Assembly (NCBI RefSeq): GCF_049933045.1
Contig: NZ_CP187926.1
Location: forward strand, 3,286,001-3,350,000
DNA: 64,000 bases
Direction: 5' to 3'
DNA from: Pseudocolwellia sp049933045
Lineage (GTDB): Bacteria > Pseudomonadota > Gammaproteobacteria > Enterobacterales > Alteromonadaceae
The notes under the pieces were generated by a model. That model was not told where the DNA came from. It did not search any database and was given only the letters and a program-made list of their open reading frames with translations. The position numbers were made by a program, and so were the translations under genes. Shown here in pieces: positions 24,338-32,057 of this stretch (positions within the stretch are counted from its first letter, which is position 1; each line of letters begins with the position of its first letter).

Positions 24338-26063
24338 GGAAGTCACGCTTGCTAACTTTAACTTCAGCAACAATACCAGCACGTATGGTAAAATCACCAA
24401 AACCTTCATTTGCATTACGTTCTTTTGACCAACGTTCAACTAACTGATCGATTTCAGTTAAAACGCCCGCTTCGTCAACGCCATCTTTGTATAGCTTAGG
24501 TACACGAGTACCTGCATGGTTACCACCTAAATACATGTTGTATTTACCTGGACCTTTACCTACTAAACCAATTTCGGCAAGCATTGCACGACCACAACCA
24601 TTTGGACAACCTGTAACACGTAAAATCACATGTTCTTCAGCTACCTTGTGCTTAGCTAAAATACCTTCAACATCAGTTACTAAACCAGGTAAGTAACGCT
24701 CAGCTTCAGCCATGGCTAATGGACAAGTCGGAAATGCCACACAAGCCATTGAGTTTTTACGTTGATTAGATGTTTCGTCTTTAATTAAGCCGTATTGACG
24801 CGCTAATGTTTCAATATTCGCTTTATCAGCTTCAGCAACACCCGCAACAATTAAGTTTTGGTTGGCTGTCATTCTAAAGTCACCTTTGTGAACTTTAGCA
24901 ATTTCAGCTACACCCGTTTTAAGTGGGCTGTCTGGAGCATCAATTAAACGACCATTTTCAATAAATAGTGATAAATGATGCTTACCGTCAAAACCTTCAA
25001 CCCAACCTATGCTATCACCACGGCTCGTGAATTCGTATGAACGACTTTCACCAAATTTAATACCCGCACGCTTTTCAACTTCAGCTTTAAAGGTATCAAT
25101 ACCTACACGATCTAATGTGTATTTAGTTTTAGCATTTTTACGGTTTACGCGGTTACCCCAATCACGTTGAGTAGTTACAACAGCTTCTGCAACCTGTAAC
25201 GTATCTTCAATTGAGATATAGCCAAAATCGTCAGCTTTACGTGGATAAGTAGAATTATCACCATGAGTCATGGCTAAACCACCACCCACTAATACGTTAA
25301 AACCAACTAACTTACCGTTTTCAGCAATGGCTACAAAGTTTAAATCGTTTGCATGCACATCAATGTCATTCTTAGGTGGAATAACAACAGTAGTTTTGAA
25401 TTTACGTGGTAAGTAACTCTCACCTAAAATAGGTTCTTCCGTTGATTCAACTTTTTCAGCGTCTAACCAAATTTCAGCATAGGCTTTCGTTTTTGGTAAC
25501 AAATGTTCGCTGATTTTTTTCGCCCATTCATAAGCTTCTTGATGAAGTTCAGATTCAATTGGGTTACTTGTACATAATACGTTTCGGTTAACATCACCAG
25601 CAGTCGCAATACCATCAATACCGATGCTATTTAACGTTTGGTGCATTAACTTAATGTTTGGCTTTAAAACACCGTGGAATTGAAACGTTTGACGTGTTGT
25701 TAAACGAATACTTCCGTAAGAGGTATAATCTGCAGCAAACTTGTCAATTGCTAACCATTGCGATGGCGTAATAATACCGCCAGGCATACGAGCACGAAGC
25801 ATTACGTTATGTAATGGTTCTAACTTTTGCTTTTGACGCTCTGCACGAATGTCACGGTCATCTTGTTGATACATGCCATGAGTACGGATTAACTGGTAGT
25901 TATCAGGTGTAAAACCACCTGTCATTCTGTCAGCTAGATCGGCAACAATCGTTCCGCGTAAGTAGTTACTTTCTAACTTTAAACGCTCGTTATCCGCATG
26001 TTTACCTTCAACAATGATTGGACCATCACCGGTAGATTTAATGTCTTTAAATTCATTTGTCAT
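24330..26063 (-). CDS. cysI: Sulfite reductase (NADPH) hemoprotein beta subunit
   Basis: Six-electron reduction of sulfite to sulfide using siroheme and a 4Fe-4S cluster. Two Cys pairs are visible in CVAFPTCPLAMAEAERYLP and TGCPNGCGRAMLAEIG; the N-terminal half has the ferredoxin-like repeat with TRQTFQFHGVLKPN. At 577 residues it is standard length. It overlaps cysJ upstream by one base and cysH downstream by 8, so the three are co-transcribed. Confidence 0.97.
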   Translation of the reverse strand: MTNEFKDIKSTGDGPIIVEGKHADNERLKLESNYLRGTIVADLADRMTGGFTPDNYQLIRTHGMYQQDDRDIRAERQKQKLEPLHNVMLRARMPGGIITPSQWLAIDKFAADYTSYGSIRLTTRQTFQFHGVLKPNIKLMHQTLNSIGIDGIATAGDVNRNVLCTSNPIESELHQEAYEWAKKISEHLLPKTKAYAEIWLDAEKVESTEEPILGESYLPRKFKTTVVIPPKNDIDVHANDLNFVAIAENGKLVGFNVLVGGGLAMTHGDNSTYPRKADDFGYISIEDTLQVAEAVVTTQRDWGNRVNRKNAKTKYTLDRVGIDTFKAEVEKRAGIKFGESRSYEFTSRGDSIGWVEGFDGKHHLSLFIENGRLIDAPDSPLKTGVAEIAKVHKGDFRMTANQNLIVAGVAEADKANIETLARQYGLIKDETSNQRKNSMACVAFPTCPLAMAEAERYLPGLVTDVEGILAKHKVAEEHVILRVTGCPNGCGRAMLAEIGLVGKGPGKYNMYLGGNHAGTRVPKLYKDGVDEAGVLTEIDQLVERWSKERNANEGFGDFTIRAGIVAEVKVSKRDFHA

Positions 26064-27877
26064 TAGTATACGTCCTTCTGGTAACGTTTGTTGCTGCGTA
26101 ACGATTTCAAATAGTCTTCTGCTTGCTCAGGTGTTAAACCACCTTGAGAGGCGATAACGTCAACTAAAGTATTGTGAACGTCTTTTGCCATACGATTTGC
26201 ATCACCACAAATATATAAGTGTGCACCACGCTCTAACCATTCAAATACTTCTTTAGCGTTTTCTTTAATTCTGTCTTGTACATAAACTTTTTCAGCTTGG
26301 TCGCGAGAGAAAGCTACGTCCATTTTAGTTAATAAGCCTGATTTTAAGTAACCTTGCCATTCAACTTGATATAAGAAGTCTTGCGTAAAGGTTTGATCAC
26401 CGAAAAACATCCAGTTATCACCTTCAGCTTCAGCAGCATCACGCTCTTGCATGAATGCTCTAAATGGAGCAACACCTGTACCTGGACCTACCATTATCAC
26501 TGGCGTATTACCGTCAGCTGGTAAACGGAAGTTATCGTTGTGTTCAACAAATACTTTAACAGTAGCGCCTTCTTCAGCATCGTTTGTTAAGAAACCTGAA
26601 GCACCACCAAAACGTGTAACGCCATTTTCTTCATAACTAACTAAACCAACCGTTAAGTGAACTTCTTCTTCAACTTCAGTTTGGCTTGATGCTATTGAAT
26701 ATAAACGCGGTGTGATTTTACGAAGTGCATCAACAAATACTTGTGCGGCTACATCACTTGGCGCAGCACTAACAATATCAACAATTTGGTGTTCAGCTGA
26801 ATATTCGCGTGCTGCGTTTTTGTCTTCAGCTAAAGCTTTAAGTTTTGCATCACCTGAAATACTTGCCCAAAATTCAATAAAAGCTGGAGCCGTTTGGGTA
26901 ATTTCTAATTCAGATGTTAATGCTTGGCTTAACGTAAAGTTTTCGCCTTTAATACTAACGTTTTCATCAGCACTTAATTTTAATACGGCAATTAACTCTT
27001 CAACTAAAGCTGTAGAGTTTTCAAACCAAACACCTAAAGCATCACCTACTTGGTAAGTTAAGCCTGACTCGCCTAAATCTATTTCAACGTGACGAACATC
27101 TTTAGCAGAATCTCGTCCGGTAATTTTTTGGCTAACTAATAATTCAGCTGCATATGGCGTTTGTTTCGTATACTGACTTTCAACTTCAACAGAGCCTGTT
27201 AAACCAGCTACTGGTGCAACACCTGCGTCGCCAGATTGAGTTAACTCTTCTTTTAACGTGTCAATAATATGAACAGACCAAGATTGAGCATCTTCTTCAT
27301 AGTCAACATCACAATCAACACGAGGTGAAACTGCAGTTGCTCCTAATGCTTTTAAGCGTTCGTCAAAATCTTTACCTGTTTGGCAGTAAAATTCGTAGCT
27401 ACTATCGCCTAATGACAATACGCTATATTTTAATGTTGGTAATTTAGGTGCTTTTTTAGAGGCTAAAAACTCATGAAATTCAATCGCATCATCTGGCGCT
27501 TCGCCTTCACCGTTAGTACTAGTAACGATAAGTAGATGTGTTTCTGATTTTAAAGATTTAGGTTTGTATTCTGAAACGTTTTTCAAGTTAACAGTAATAC
27601 CCGCAGCTTTCGCACTTTCAGCTAACTTTTTAGCAACACCTTTGGCATTACCTGTTTGCGATGAAAATAGGATAGTAAGCGCTGCCTGCACTTGTGCAGA
27701 TGCACCAGCTGTAGCAGTAGGAAGTGCAGCAACAGAGCCACCTTCACTTTTTGCTGCTAAGTAACCACTTGTCCATGCTAATTGTAGCGGTGTATAAGCT
27801 GCTATAGCTTCTTGTAAAGATGCAAGCTGGTTTGCATCTAGCATTGTTTGGTTTAAATTTTTCTGACCTGGCAACAT
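26063..27877 (-). CDS. cysJ: Sulfite reductase (NADPH) flavoprotein alpha subunit
   Basis: Passes electrons from NADPH via FAD and FMN to CysI. The N-terminal flavodoxin domain (about 65-210, FSSQTGNAKGVAKKLAESA) binds FMN; the FAD domain has PRLYSIASSQ; the NADPH domain has VGPGTGVAPFRAFMQER and the C-terminal YQKDVY. 604 residues is usual. It is the first gene of the cysJIH operon and has about 100 bp of upstream sequence for a promoter. Confidence 0.97.
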   Translation of the reverse strand: MLPGQKNLNQTMLDANQLASLQEAIAAYTPLQLAWTSGYLAAKSEGGSVAALPTATAGASAQVQAALTILFSSQTGNAKGVAKKLAESAKAAGITVNLKNVSEYKPKSLKSETHLLIVTSTNGEGEAPDDAIEFHEFLASKKAPKLPTLKYSVLSLGDSSYEFYCQTGKDFDERLKALGATAVSPRVDCDVDYEEDAQSWSVHIIDTLKEELTQSGDAGVAPVAGLTGSVEVESQYTKQTPYAAELLVSQKITGRDSAKDVRHVEIDLGESGLTYQVGDALGVWFENSTALVEELIAVLKLSADENVSIKGENFTLSQALTSELEITQTAPAFIEFWASISGDAKLKALAEDKNAAREYSAEHQIVDIVSAAPSDVAAQVFVDALRKITPRLYSIASSQTEVEEEVHLTVGLVSYEENGVTRFGGASGFLTNDAEEGATVKVFVEHNDNFRLPADGNTPVIMVGPGTGVAPFRAFMQERDAAEAEGDNWMFFGDQTFTQDFLYQVEWQGYLKSGLLTKMDVAFSRDQAEKVYVQDRIKENAKEVFEWLERGAHLYICGDANRMAKDVHNTLVDVIASQGGLTPEQAEDYLKSLRSNKRYQKDVY

Positions 27878-27981
27878 AATGTCAACTCGCCCATTTAGAA
27901 GTAATAGGCAAATAATAATAGTCTTGCCCGAAAAAGAAAAAGATTAGAAGTTGCCTTTTTATTCCAAAAAAGAATATAGGC

Positions 27982-28686
27982 TTAAGATAACAGACCTCTC
28001 GGTCTAGTAAGTTCTTCGAAAAGCCAAGCATTGTATGTTCTGTAGGCCTGCGGATCAAAGTTAATTGATTTTTTGTTCATAAATCCATGATAAAAACGAC
28101 TGCGTTTAATTGATATCAAAGACAAGTTTTCAAGCCTTTCTTGTAAAACATCAAGATCAAAATGCTCTTCCATCGCGGGTAAAACAACTGTGCTTTCCAT
28201 TTTAGGATGAATATGTGTTAAATGCCGAATTTGTGAACCATAAAAATAGATGGCTTGTTCTACATTAAGATTGTCTTTATCTGAAATAGACCACATAGCG
28301 GCAGCGCCTACACTAAAGCCAATCACTTTAGTTTTAGCTTTGGTTTTAGCTCTGGTTTTAGCTTTAAGTGAGTTTTGAGATTTGTTTAATAAGTTAATAG
28401 TTTGATTAGAGAGAATCGAATATAAATGTTGAGCATATTTTTCGACACCTACACGCTCAATAAAATATTCATACGCGTTCGTTTCATTATCAAAATTCAT
28501 CTGTTGCCCTTGATAAGGATCAACAATAATAATAAATGATACGCTTTTATTGGCTAAAGCGAGTGACGTAGCTAATTCATCTTTCAGTTCAAGCAAAGCA
28601 GGAGTAATACCAAAGATGTCGGCGACTATATAAATGTTAGTTATATTATTAGCACTTACAGGTGATAGCTTCACTTGATCTGTCAT
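27982..28686 (-). CDS. Dienelactone hydrolase-like alpha/beta hydrolase
   Basis: A 234-residue protein with dienelactone-hydrolase layout: an N-terminal strand ending in ADIFGITPAL, a nucleophile elbow GFSVGA and a late His in SRFYHGFMN. The nucleophile appears to be Ser rather than the Cys of classical DLH enzymes. Just before the elbow is a short repeat-derived stretch (AKTRAKTKAKTK). Substrate unknown. Separated from cysJ by about 100 bp on the same strand. Confidence 0.7.
   Translation of the reverse strand: MTDQVKLSPVSANNITNIYIVADIFGITPALLELKDELATSLALANKSVSFIIIVDPYQGQQMNFDNETNAYEYFIERVGVEKYAQHLYSILSNQTINLLNKSQNSLKAKTRAKTKAKTKVIGFSVGAAAMWSISDKDNLNVEQAIYFYGSQIRHLTHIHPKMESTVVLPAMEEHFDLDVLQERLENLSLISIKRSRFYHGFMNKKSINFDPQAYRTYNAWLFEELTRPRGLLS
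28321..28371 (-). repeat. 12-bp tandem repeat inside the DLH-like gene
   Basis: About three imperfect copies of a 12-bp unit (GGTTTTAGCTCT / GGTTTTAGCTTT on the plus strand) encode the AKTK/AKTR repeats. It keeps frame (multiple of 3), so copy number could vary without breaking the gene. Confidence 0.75.
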
Positions 28687-28737
28687 CTAAATTGTATCCT
28701 TGGTTTTTTTGAATTAGCTGCTTTTAATTATCAAAAG

Positions 28738-29100
28738 CTAAAGCTCGCCCCATACAGCAAATTCATTACCACTCGGCTCAGTAAAGTGAAAACGTTTACC
28801 ACCTGGAAATTCAAAAATGTCTTGAGTAATAATACCGCCCGCTGCTTTGATTTTGTTTTGTGTTGTAATCAGGTTTTGGCTAAAGAGTACAATTAGCGCT
28901 CCACCTGTAGCTTGCGTACTTGATAATTCAGCTTTGAAGAATCCACCATCTAAACCTTGATGAGTAAAGGCTGTGTATTCTGGTCCAAAATCTTGAAAGG
29001 TCCAGCTAAACGCAGCTTCGAAAAAAGCTTTTGTCCCATTAAGATCTTTTGCTGGAAACTCTACATAATTTATTTTTTCGTGATTGTTGTGAACTGTCAT
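28738..29100 (-). CDS. VOC-family (glyoxalase/bleomycin-resistance fold) protein
   Basis: A 120-residue single vicinal-oxygen-chelate unit: INYVEFPAKDLNGTKAFFEAAF at the start, GGALIVLFSQNL in the middle and FPGGKRFHFTEPSGNEFAVW at the end, the common layout of small uncharacterised VOC proteins. Metal ligands cannot be assigned with confidence beyond the early Glu and late Glu. It sits 26 bp after an OsmC gene on the same strand, probably co-transcribed. Role unknown; stress or detoxification is plausible. Confidence 0.85.
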   Translation of the reverse strand: MTVHNNHEKINYVEFPAKDLNGTKAFFEAAFSWTFQDFGPEYTAFTHQGLDGGFFKAELSSTQATGGALIVLFSQNLITTQNKIKAAGGIITQDIFEFPGGKRFHFTEPSGNEFAVWGEL

Positions 29101-29126
29101 TATGCTTTCCTTATTTCAGTTTTGAT

Positions 29127-29594
29127 TCACTCTTGAATTTCAGTCACAACGTCTGCTTTAACTGAATTAGCGATAAAACATTGTTGATGAGCTTGATGAT
29201 GCATTTTTTCGAGTAATTCATACACAGGTTGAGTATCTGCTGAAAAAGTCACTTTAGGCTTTAACGTGACTTTAGTGATAGAAACATGACCTTGGATGTC
29301 TTTTTCCATAACACCTTCAGCTTTATCCTCATAACACTCAATAATCAGCTTGTTTTTTGCAGCAATCGATAAGAAAAACAACATATGACAACTTGAAATA
29401 GAAGCTATAAAAGCTTCTTCAGGATCTACATTCGTTTCAACTGAATACGGTAAAGGCACAATATGAGGGGAGGAAGAAGCGGCCACAATAGCGCCACCAT
29501 CAAAAGACCAAGTGTGCGCGTGACTGTATTTGTTGTCTAGATAGTTTTCATTATCTTGTTTAGCCCAATTAATCTGTGCAAAATATGTCGACAT
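29127..29594 (-). CDS. OsmC-family peroxide reductase-like protein
   Basis: A 155-residue OsmC/Ohr superfamily protein. Both catalytic cysteines are visible: ISSCHMLFFLSIA and HQQCFIANSV, with the Glu/Arg-type surroundings of a thiol-dependent hydroperoxide reductase. It starts MSTYFAQINW. Co-oriented with the VOC and DUF3565 genes and a peroxiredoxin, forming a small stress-related cluster. Confidence 0.9.
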   Translation of the reverse strand: MSTYFAQINWAKQDNENYLDNKYSHAHTWSFDGGAIVAASSSPHIVPLPYSVETNVDPEEAFIASISSCHMLFFLSIAAKNKLIIECYEDKAEGVMEKDIQGHVSITKVTLKPKVTFSADTQPVYELLEKMHHQAHQQCFIANSVKADVVTEIQE

Positions 29595-29635
29595 CTCTTA
29601 TTCCTTTTAAAAAAAACCTTTAAGACCTTTTAACG

Positions 29636-29848
29636 CTAAAGTACCTTATAGTCTGGCTCAGCACCTTGATCACACTTTTTACAATTAAGCTCCTGCCCTA
29701 TCATCGCTTGTCGCCCTTCAAGGGTTATAACCCAAGGTCGATTCGTCCAAGGAGGATTATGCCTAACATGTTGAAAGTGTCCGCAGTTTAGCCTTGCCAC
29801 CCAATGGTCTTCTTCATCTTTATGATAATCGGCAATTGCTCTATTCAC
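29636..29848 (-). CDS. DUF3565 family small protein
   Basis: A 70-residue protein with RLNCGHFQHVRHNPPWTNRPW and a C-terminal CKKCDQGAEPDYK, the signature of DUF3565. Conserved Cys/His residues suggest zinc binding. It lies about 40 bp upstream of the OsmC gene on the same strand. Biological role unknown. Confidence 0.88.
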   Translation of the reverse strand: MNRAIADYHKDEEDHWVARLNCGHFQHVRHNPPWTNRPWVITLEGRQAMIGQELNCKKCDQGAEPDYKVL

Positions 29849-29889
29849 GTTTAACCTTAGTCATCTTCAGTATATTGATATTAGCTCTT

Positions 29890-30097
29890 CTATTTAGGAG
29901 TGCCTAAATCTTCTTTATTGGCTAAATAGAAAACATAAATAATGCCTAATACTGGGATCACTGAAAATACGGTGCCTAATGCTGCTGCGCGGATAGGTGT
30001 TGTGCTTTTTTTTCTTACCAATAATGTAGCTGGTAATACCGATAACAATCATAAAGGCGACAACAACTGAAGCCATTTGAGTTAATGTAAAATCCAT
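29890..30097 (-). pseudogene. Small two-TM protein gene with frameshift in an A8 run
   Basis: From ATG 30097 the frame encodes one membrane helix (MASVVVAFMIVIGITSYIIG) up to a run of eight A (T8 at 30006-30013 on the plus strand). Beyond it the annotated frame becomes non-membrane noise, while the +1 frame reads a convincing second helix (ALGTVFSVIPVLGIIYVFYL) ending NKEDLGTPK at a stop (29890). One A fewer would restore a product of about 68 residues. A homopolymer indel, sequencing artefact or slippage are all possible. Confidence 0.65.
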
Positions 30098-30149
30098 TCT
30101 TTTTTGTTCCTATAAAGTGTTCGTCTTGCTTGTATAACCTGAATTTTGG

Positions 30150-30806
30150 TTATTTAGCCGCAAGTGCTTTAAGCGCGTTAACAATATCTTCTGGCTCTGA
30201 TCTTATTCGATAATCAACATCAACAAAACGCCAAACAACATTGCCGTCTGTATTAATCACAAATGTTGCAGGAAGAGGTAATACACTTCCATTGCCATTA
30301 TTGATGTCTGACAATTCTAAATTTCTGTCTTTACGCATGTGGTCTAAAACAAGTTCAGGTACTTTCCAAGCAACGCCATAGGCAGCGGCAATAAGTGCAT
30401 CTTGGTCTGAAAGCACAGGAAACTCTAAGCTAATACGTTCATCTTCTGATAATGAGTCATCTGGAACTTCAGGACTAATCGCTACTAATTCAGCGCCTAA
30501 ACCATGAATTTCAGTTAAACGTTCTTTTAAGGCTCTTAATTGTAAATTACAGTAAGGACACCAACTGCCTCGGTAAAATGTTACAACAACAGGTCCTTTA
30601 GCTAGTAATCCAGCTAATTCAACATTTTGATTAACTTCGTTTGGTAATGTGAAATTAGGTGCTTGTGCGCCTATCGCTATTGCATTACCACCTTCTTGAA
30701 ATTCTCTTGCCGTATTCAGCACTTCGTCTAGCTTTTGCATAAATTCAGGTTTTACTGCACGTGTTTTTGCTATTTGAGCTTCAGTTTGCTGTTTAAGTGT
30801 TGTCAT
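30150..30806 (-). CDS. AhpC/TSA-type peroxiredoxin-like protein
   Basis: A 218-residue thioredoxin-fold protein with VVTFYRGSWCPYCNLQLRAL, combining the peroxidatic Cys region with a CPYC pair, and a helical N-terminal extension (about 1-55) typical of the peroxiredoxin-like group. It should reduce peroxides in the cytosol. No signal peptide. Same strand as the OsmC/VOC genes. Confidence 0.9.
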   Translation of the reverse strand: MTTLKQQTEAQIAKTRAVKPEFMQKLDEVLNTAREFQEGGNAIAIGAQAPNFTLPNEVNQNVELAGLLAKGPVVVTFYRGSWCPYCNLQLRALKERLTEIHGLGAELVAISPEVPDDSLSEDERISLEFPVLSDQDALIAAAYGVAWKVPELVLDHMRKDRNLELSDINNGNGSVLPLPATFVINTDGNVVWRFVDVDYRIRSEPEDIVNALKALAAK

Positions 30807-30872
30807 TTTGATTCCTATTTTTTTACTTTAGATTTAAAAAATTTTAAATTCTTGAGAATACGTTTTATGATT

Positions 30873-31499
30873 TTAACTTTCTACCGTCGCCATTTTTAAT
30901 CCTGCAAAAATCAACATAGCGCCAGCTGAGCGATTAATAAGCTTTATGATTATCGGTTTAATAAACTTGCCTCTCGATTTAAAACCTAAATATCCGTAGA
31001 GGGAATAGCACACTAAATATAAAACCATGGTAATTAAACATAAAGTTATAAGTTGAGGAACAATCGGAGCATTAATATCGACAAATTGCGGCAATAAAGC
31101 AGAAAAATACAGTAATGCCTTAGGGTTAGATATTTCTAAAACAAAACCCCTCATAAATATTTTATAGGCTTTACTGTGTTTTTTATTCGATGCTTGAATA
31201 CTCAAAGGACCTGATTGACTAAAGACAGCTGTAAAGCCCAGATATAAAAGGTAAACAACACCTATCCATTTGATAGTTAAAAACAAAGTCTGTGAAGCAA
31301 TAATTAAAGTAATAATGCCTGTTGCCGATAAAATAAAGAAGACCACATTTGCCGTCGCTATTCCTAGAACCACCAGTGTGGATTTCTTAAATCCATTGGA
31401 TGCTGCTTCAGCAGTTACAGCAAGTGCTGCAGGTCCTGGTGAAAGTACTACAACTAAGGTTGTCATAAAGAAAAGCAATAGTGTTTCAAGTGGGATCAC
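30873..31499 (-). CDS. LysE/RhtB family amino-acid exporter
   Basis: A 208-residue inner-membrane protein with about six helices. The start PLETLLLFFMTTLVVVLSPGPAALAV carries the family SPGP motif; later FVLEISNPKALLYFSALLPQ is the conserved central loop. Exports an amino acid or derivative; substrate cannot be deduced. Confidence 0.93.
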   Translation of the reverse strand: MIPLETLLLFFMTTLVVVLSPGPAALAVTAEAASNGFKKSTLVVLGIATANVVFFILSATGIITLIIASQTLFLTIKWIGVVYLLYLGFTAVFSQSGPLSIQASNKKHSKAYKIFMRGFVLEISNPKALLYFSALLPQFVDINAPIVPQLITLCLITMVLYLVCYSLYGYLGFKSRGKFIKPIIIKLINRSAGAMLIFAGLKMATVES

Positions 31500-31632
31500 A
31501 AATGTTCCTTAAGCTATTTTCATCACAATTATTTTAAACTGAGCTACTATTAAAAAGAAGGTTTTTGATTAATTCTAACATCAACTACAGCAGTTTATTG
31601 TAACGCCTTATGTATCTAAAAATGACTATTAG

Positions 31633-31893
31633 GGTCTGTTGATCTTTCGAGATTGTTTTTACAGCAAGGTGTTTGATATTTAGACAAGACAGAGTATGTG
31701 ATGTGTAGCTGGCTACCCGAACAGACGATAACGTGGTATAAATTTCAAACACATGCTGCCCTTTGGGTTCATTTAAAACGAATTTACTCATTGCTGTTCG
31801 CTTTTTTAATAGAATAACTATTAGACAAAGCTCACATCGCGATTAAATCCGTTTTAAATTGAATAAAATTTAACCCTGAAAGATCAACAGGCC
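31633..31893. mobile_element. 261-bp MITE-like element related to the IS5 element
   Basis: Ends GGTCTGTTGATCTTTC (31633-31648) and, in reverse complement, GGCCTGTTGATCTTTC (31878-31893) form an inverted repeat nearly identical to the ends of the 850-bp IS5 element at 21661. Flanks are TTAG and CTAG, a degenerate YTAR target. The interior lacks any transposase and is otherwise gene-free, so it could be mobilised in trans. It fills most of the 558-bp gap between the LysE and chemoreceptor genes; the remainder shows no feature. Confidence 0.8.
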
Positions 31894-32057
31894 CTAGTTT
31901 ATTAAAACAAGGAACATATTGAGGAAAAATTTAAACAAGTTTAAAAGTAATCCCTCTATCCATTTTAAAACGTTATAAATTTAAATAAAAATCATGTTCA
32001 ACAGTTCACAGCCCAATAATCGTAAACAATCTCTTGATGAAAAAAGGTTAAAAAATA

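Noticed and set aside
26712..27056. Plus-strand 114-residue frame opposite cysJ, and similar long frames opposite fadA (16232-16690) and astD (61405-61701)
   Set aside because: They lie entirely antisense to well-conserved enzymes, with no ribosome sites or recognisable domains; codon-structure shadows.
30005..30014. Programmed -1 frameshift at A_AAA_AAG
   Set aside because: The heptamer is in phase, but the -1 frame stops after nine codons (ending QQH stop); the meaningful continuation needs +1, so a homopolymer indel is simpler.
31585..31791. Minus-strand open frame of 68 residues (MSKFVLNEPKGQHVF...)
   Set aside because: It lies mostly inside the MITE and spans its left inverted repeat; it is probably a repeated non-coding element and not a gene.
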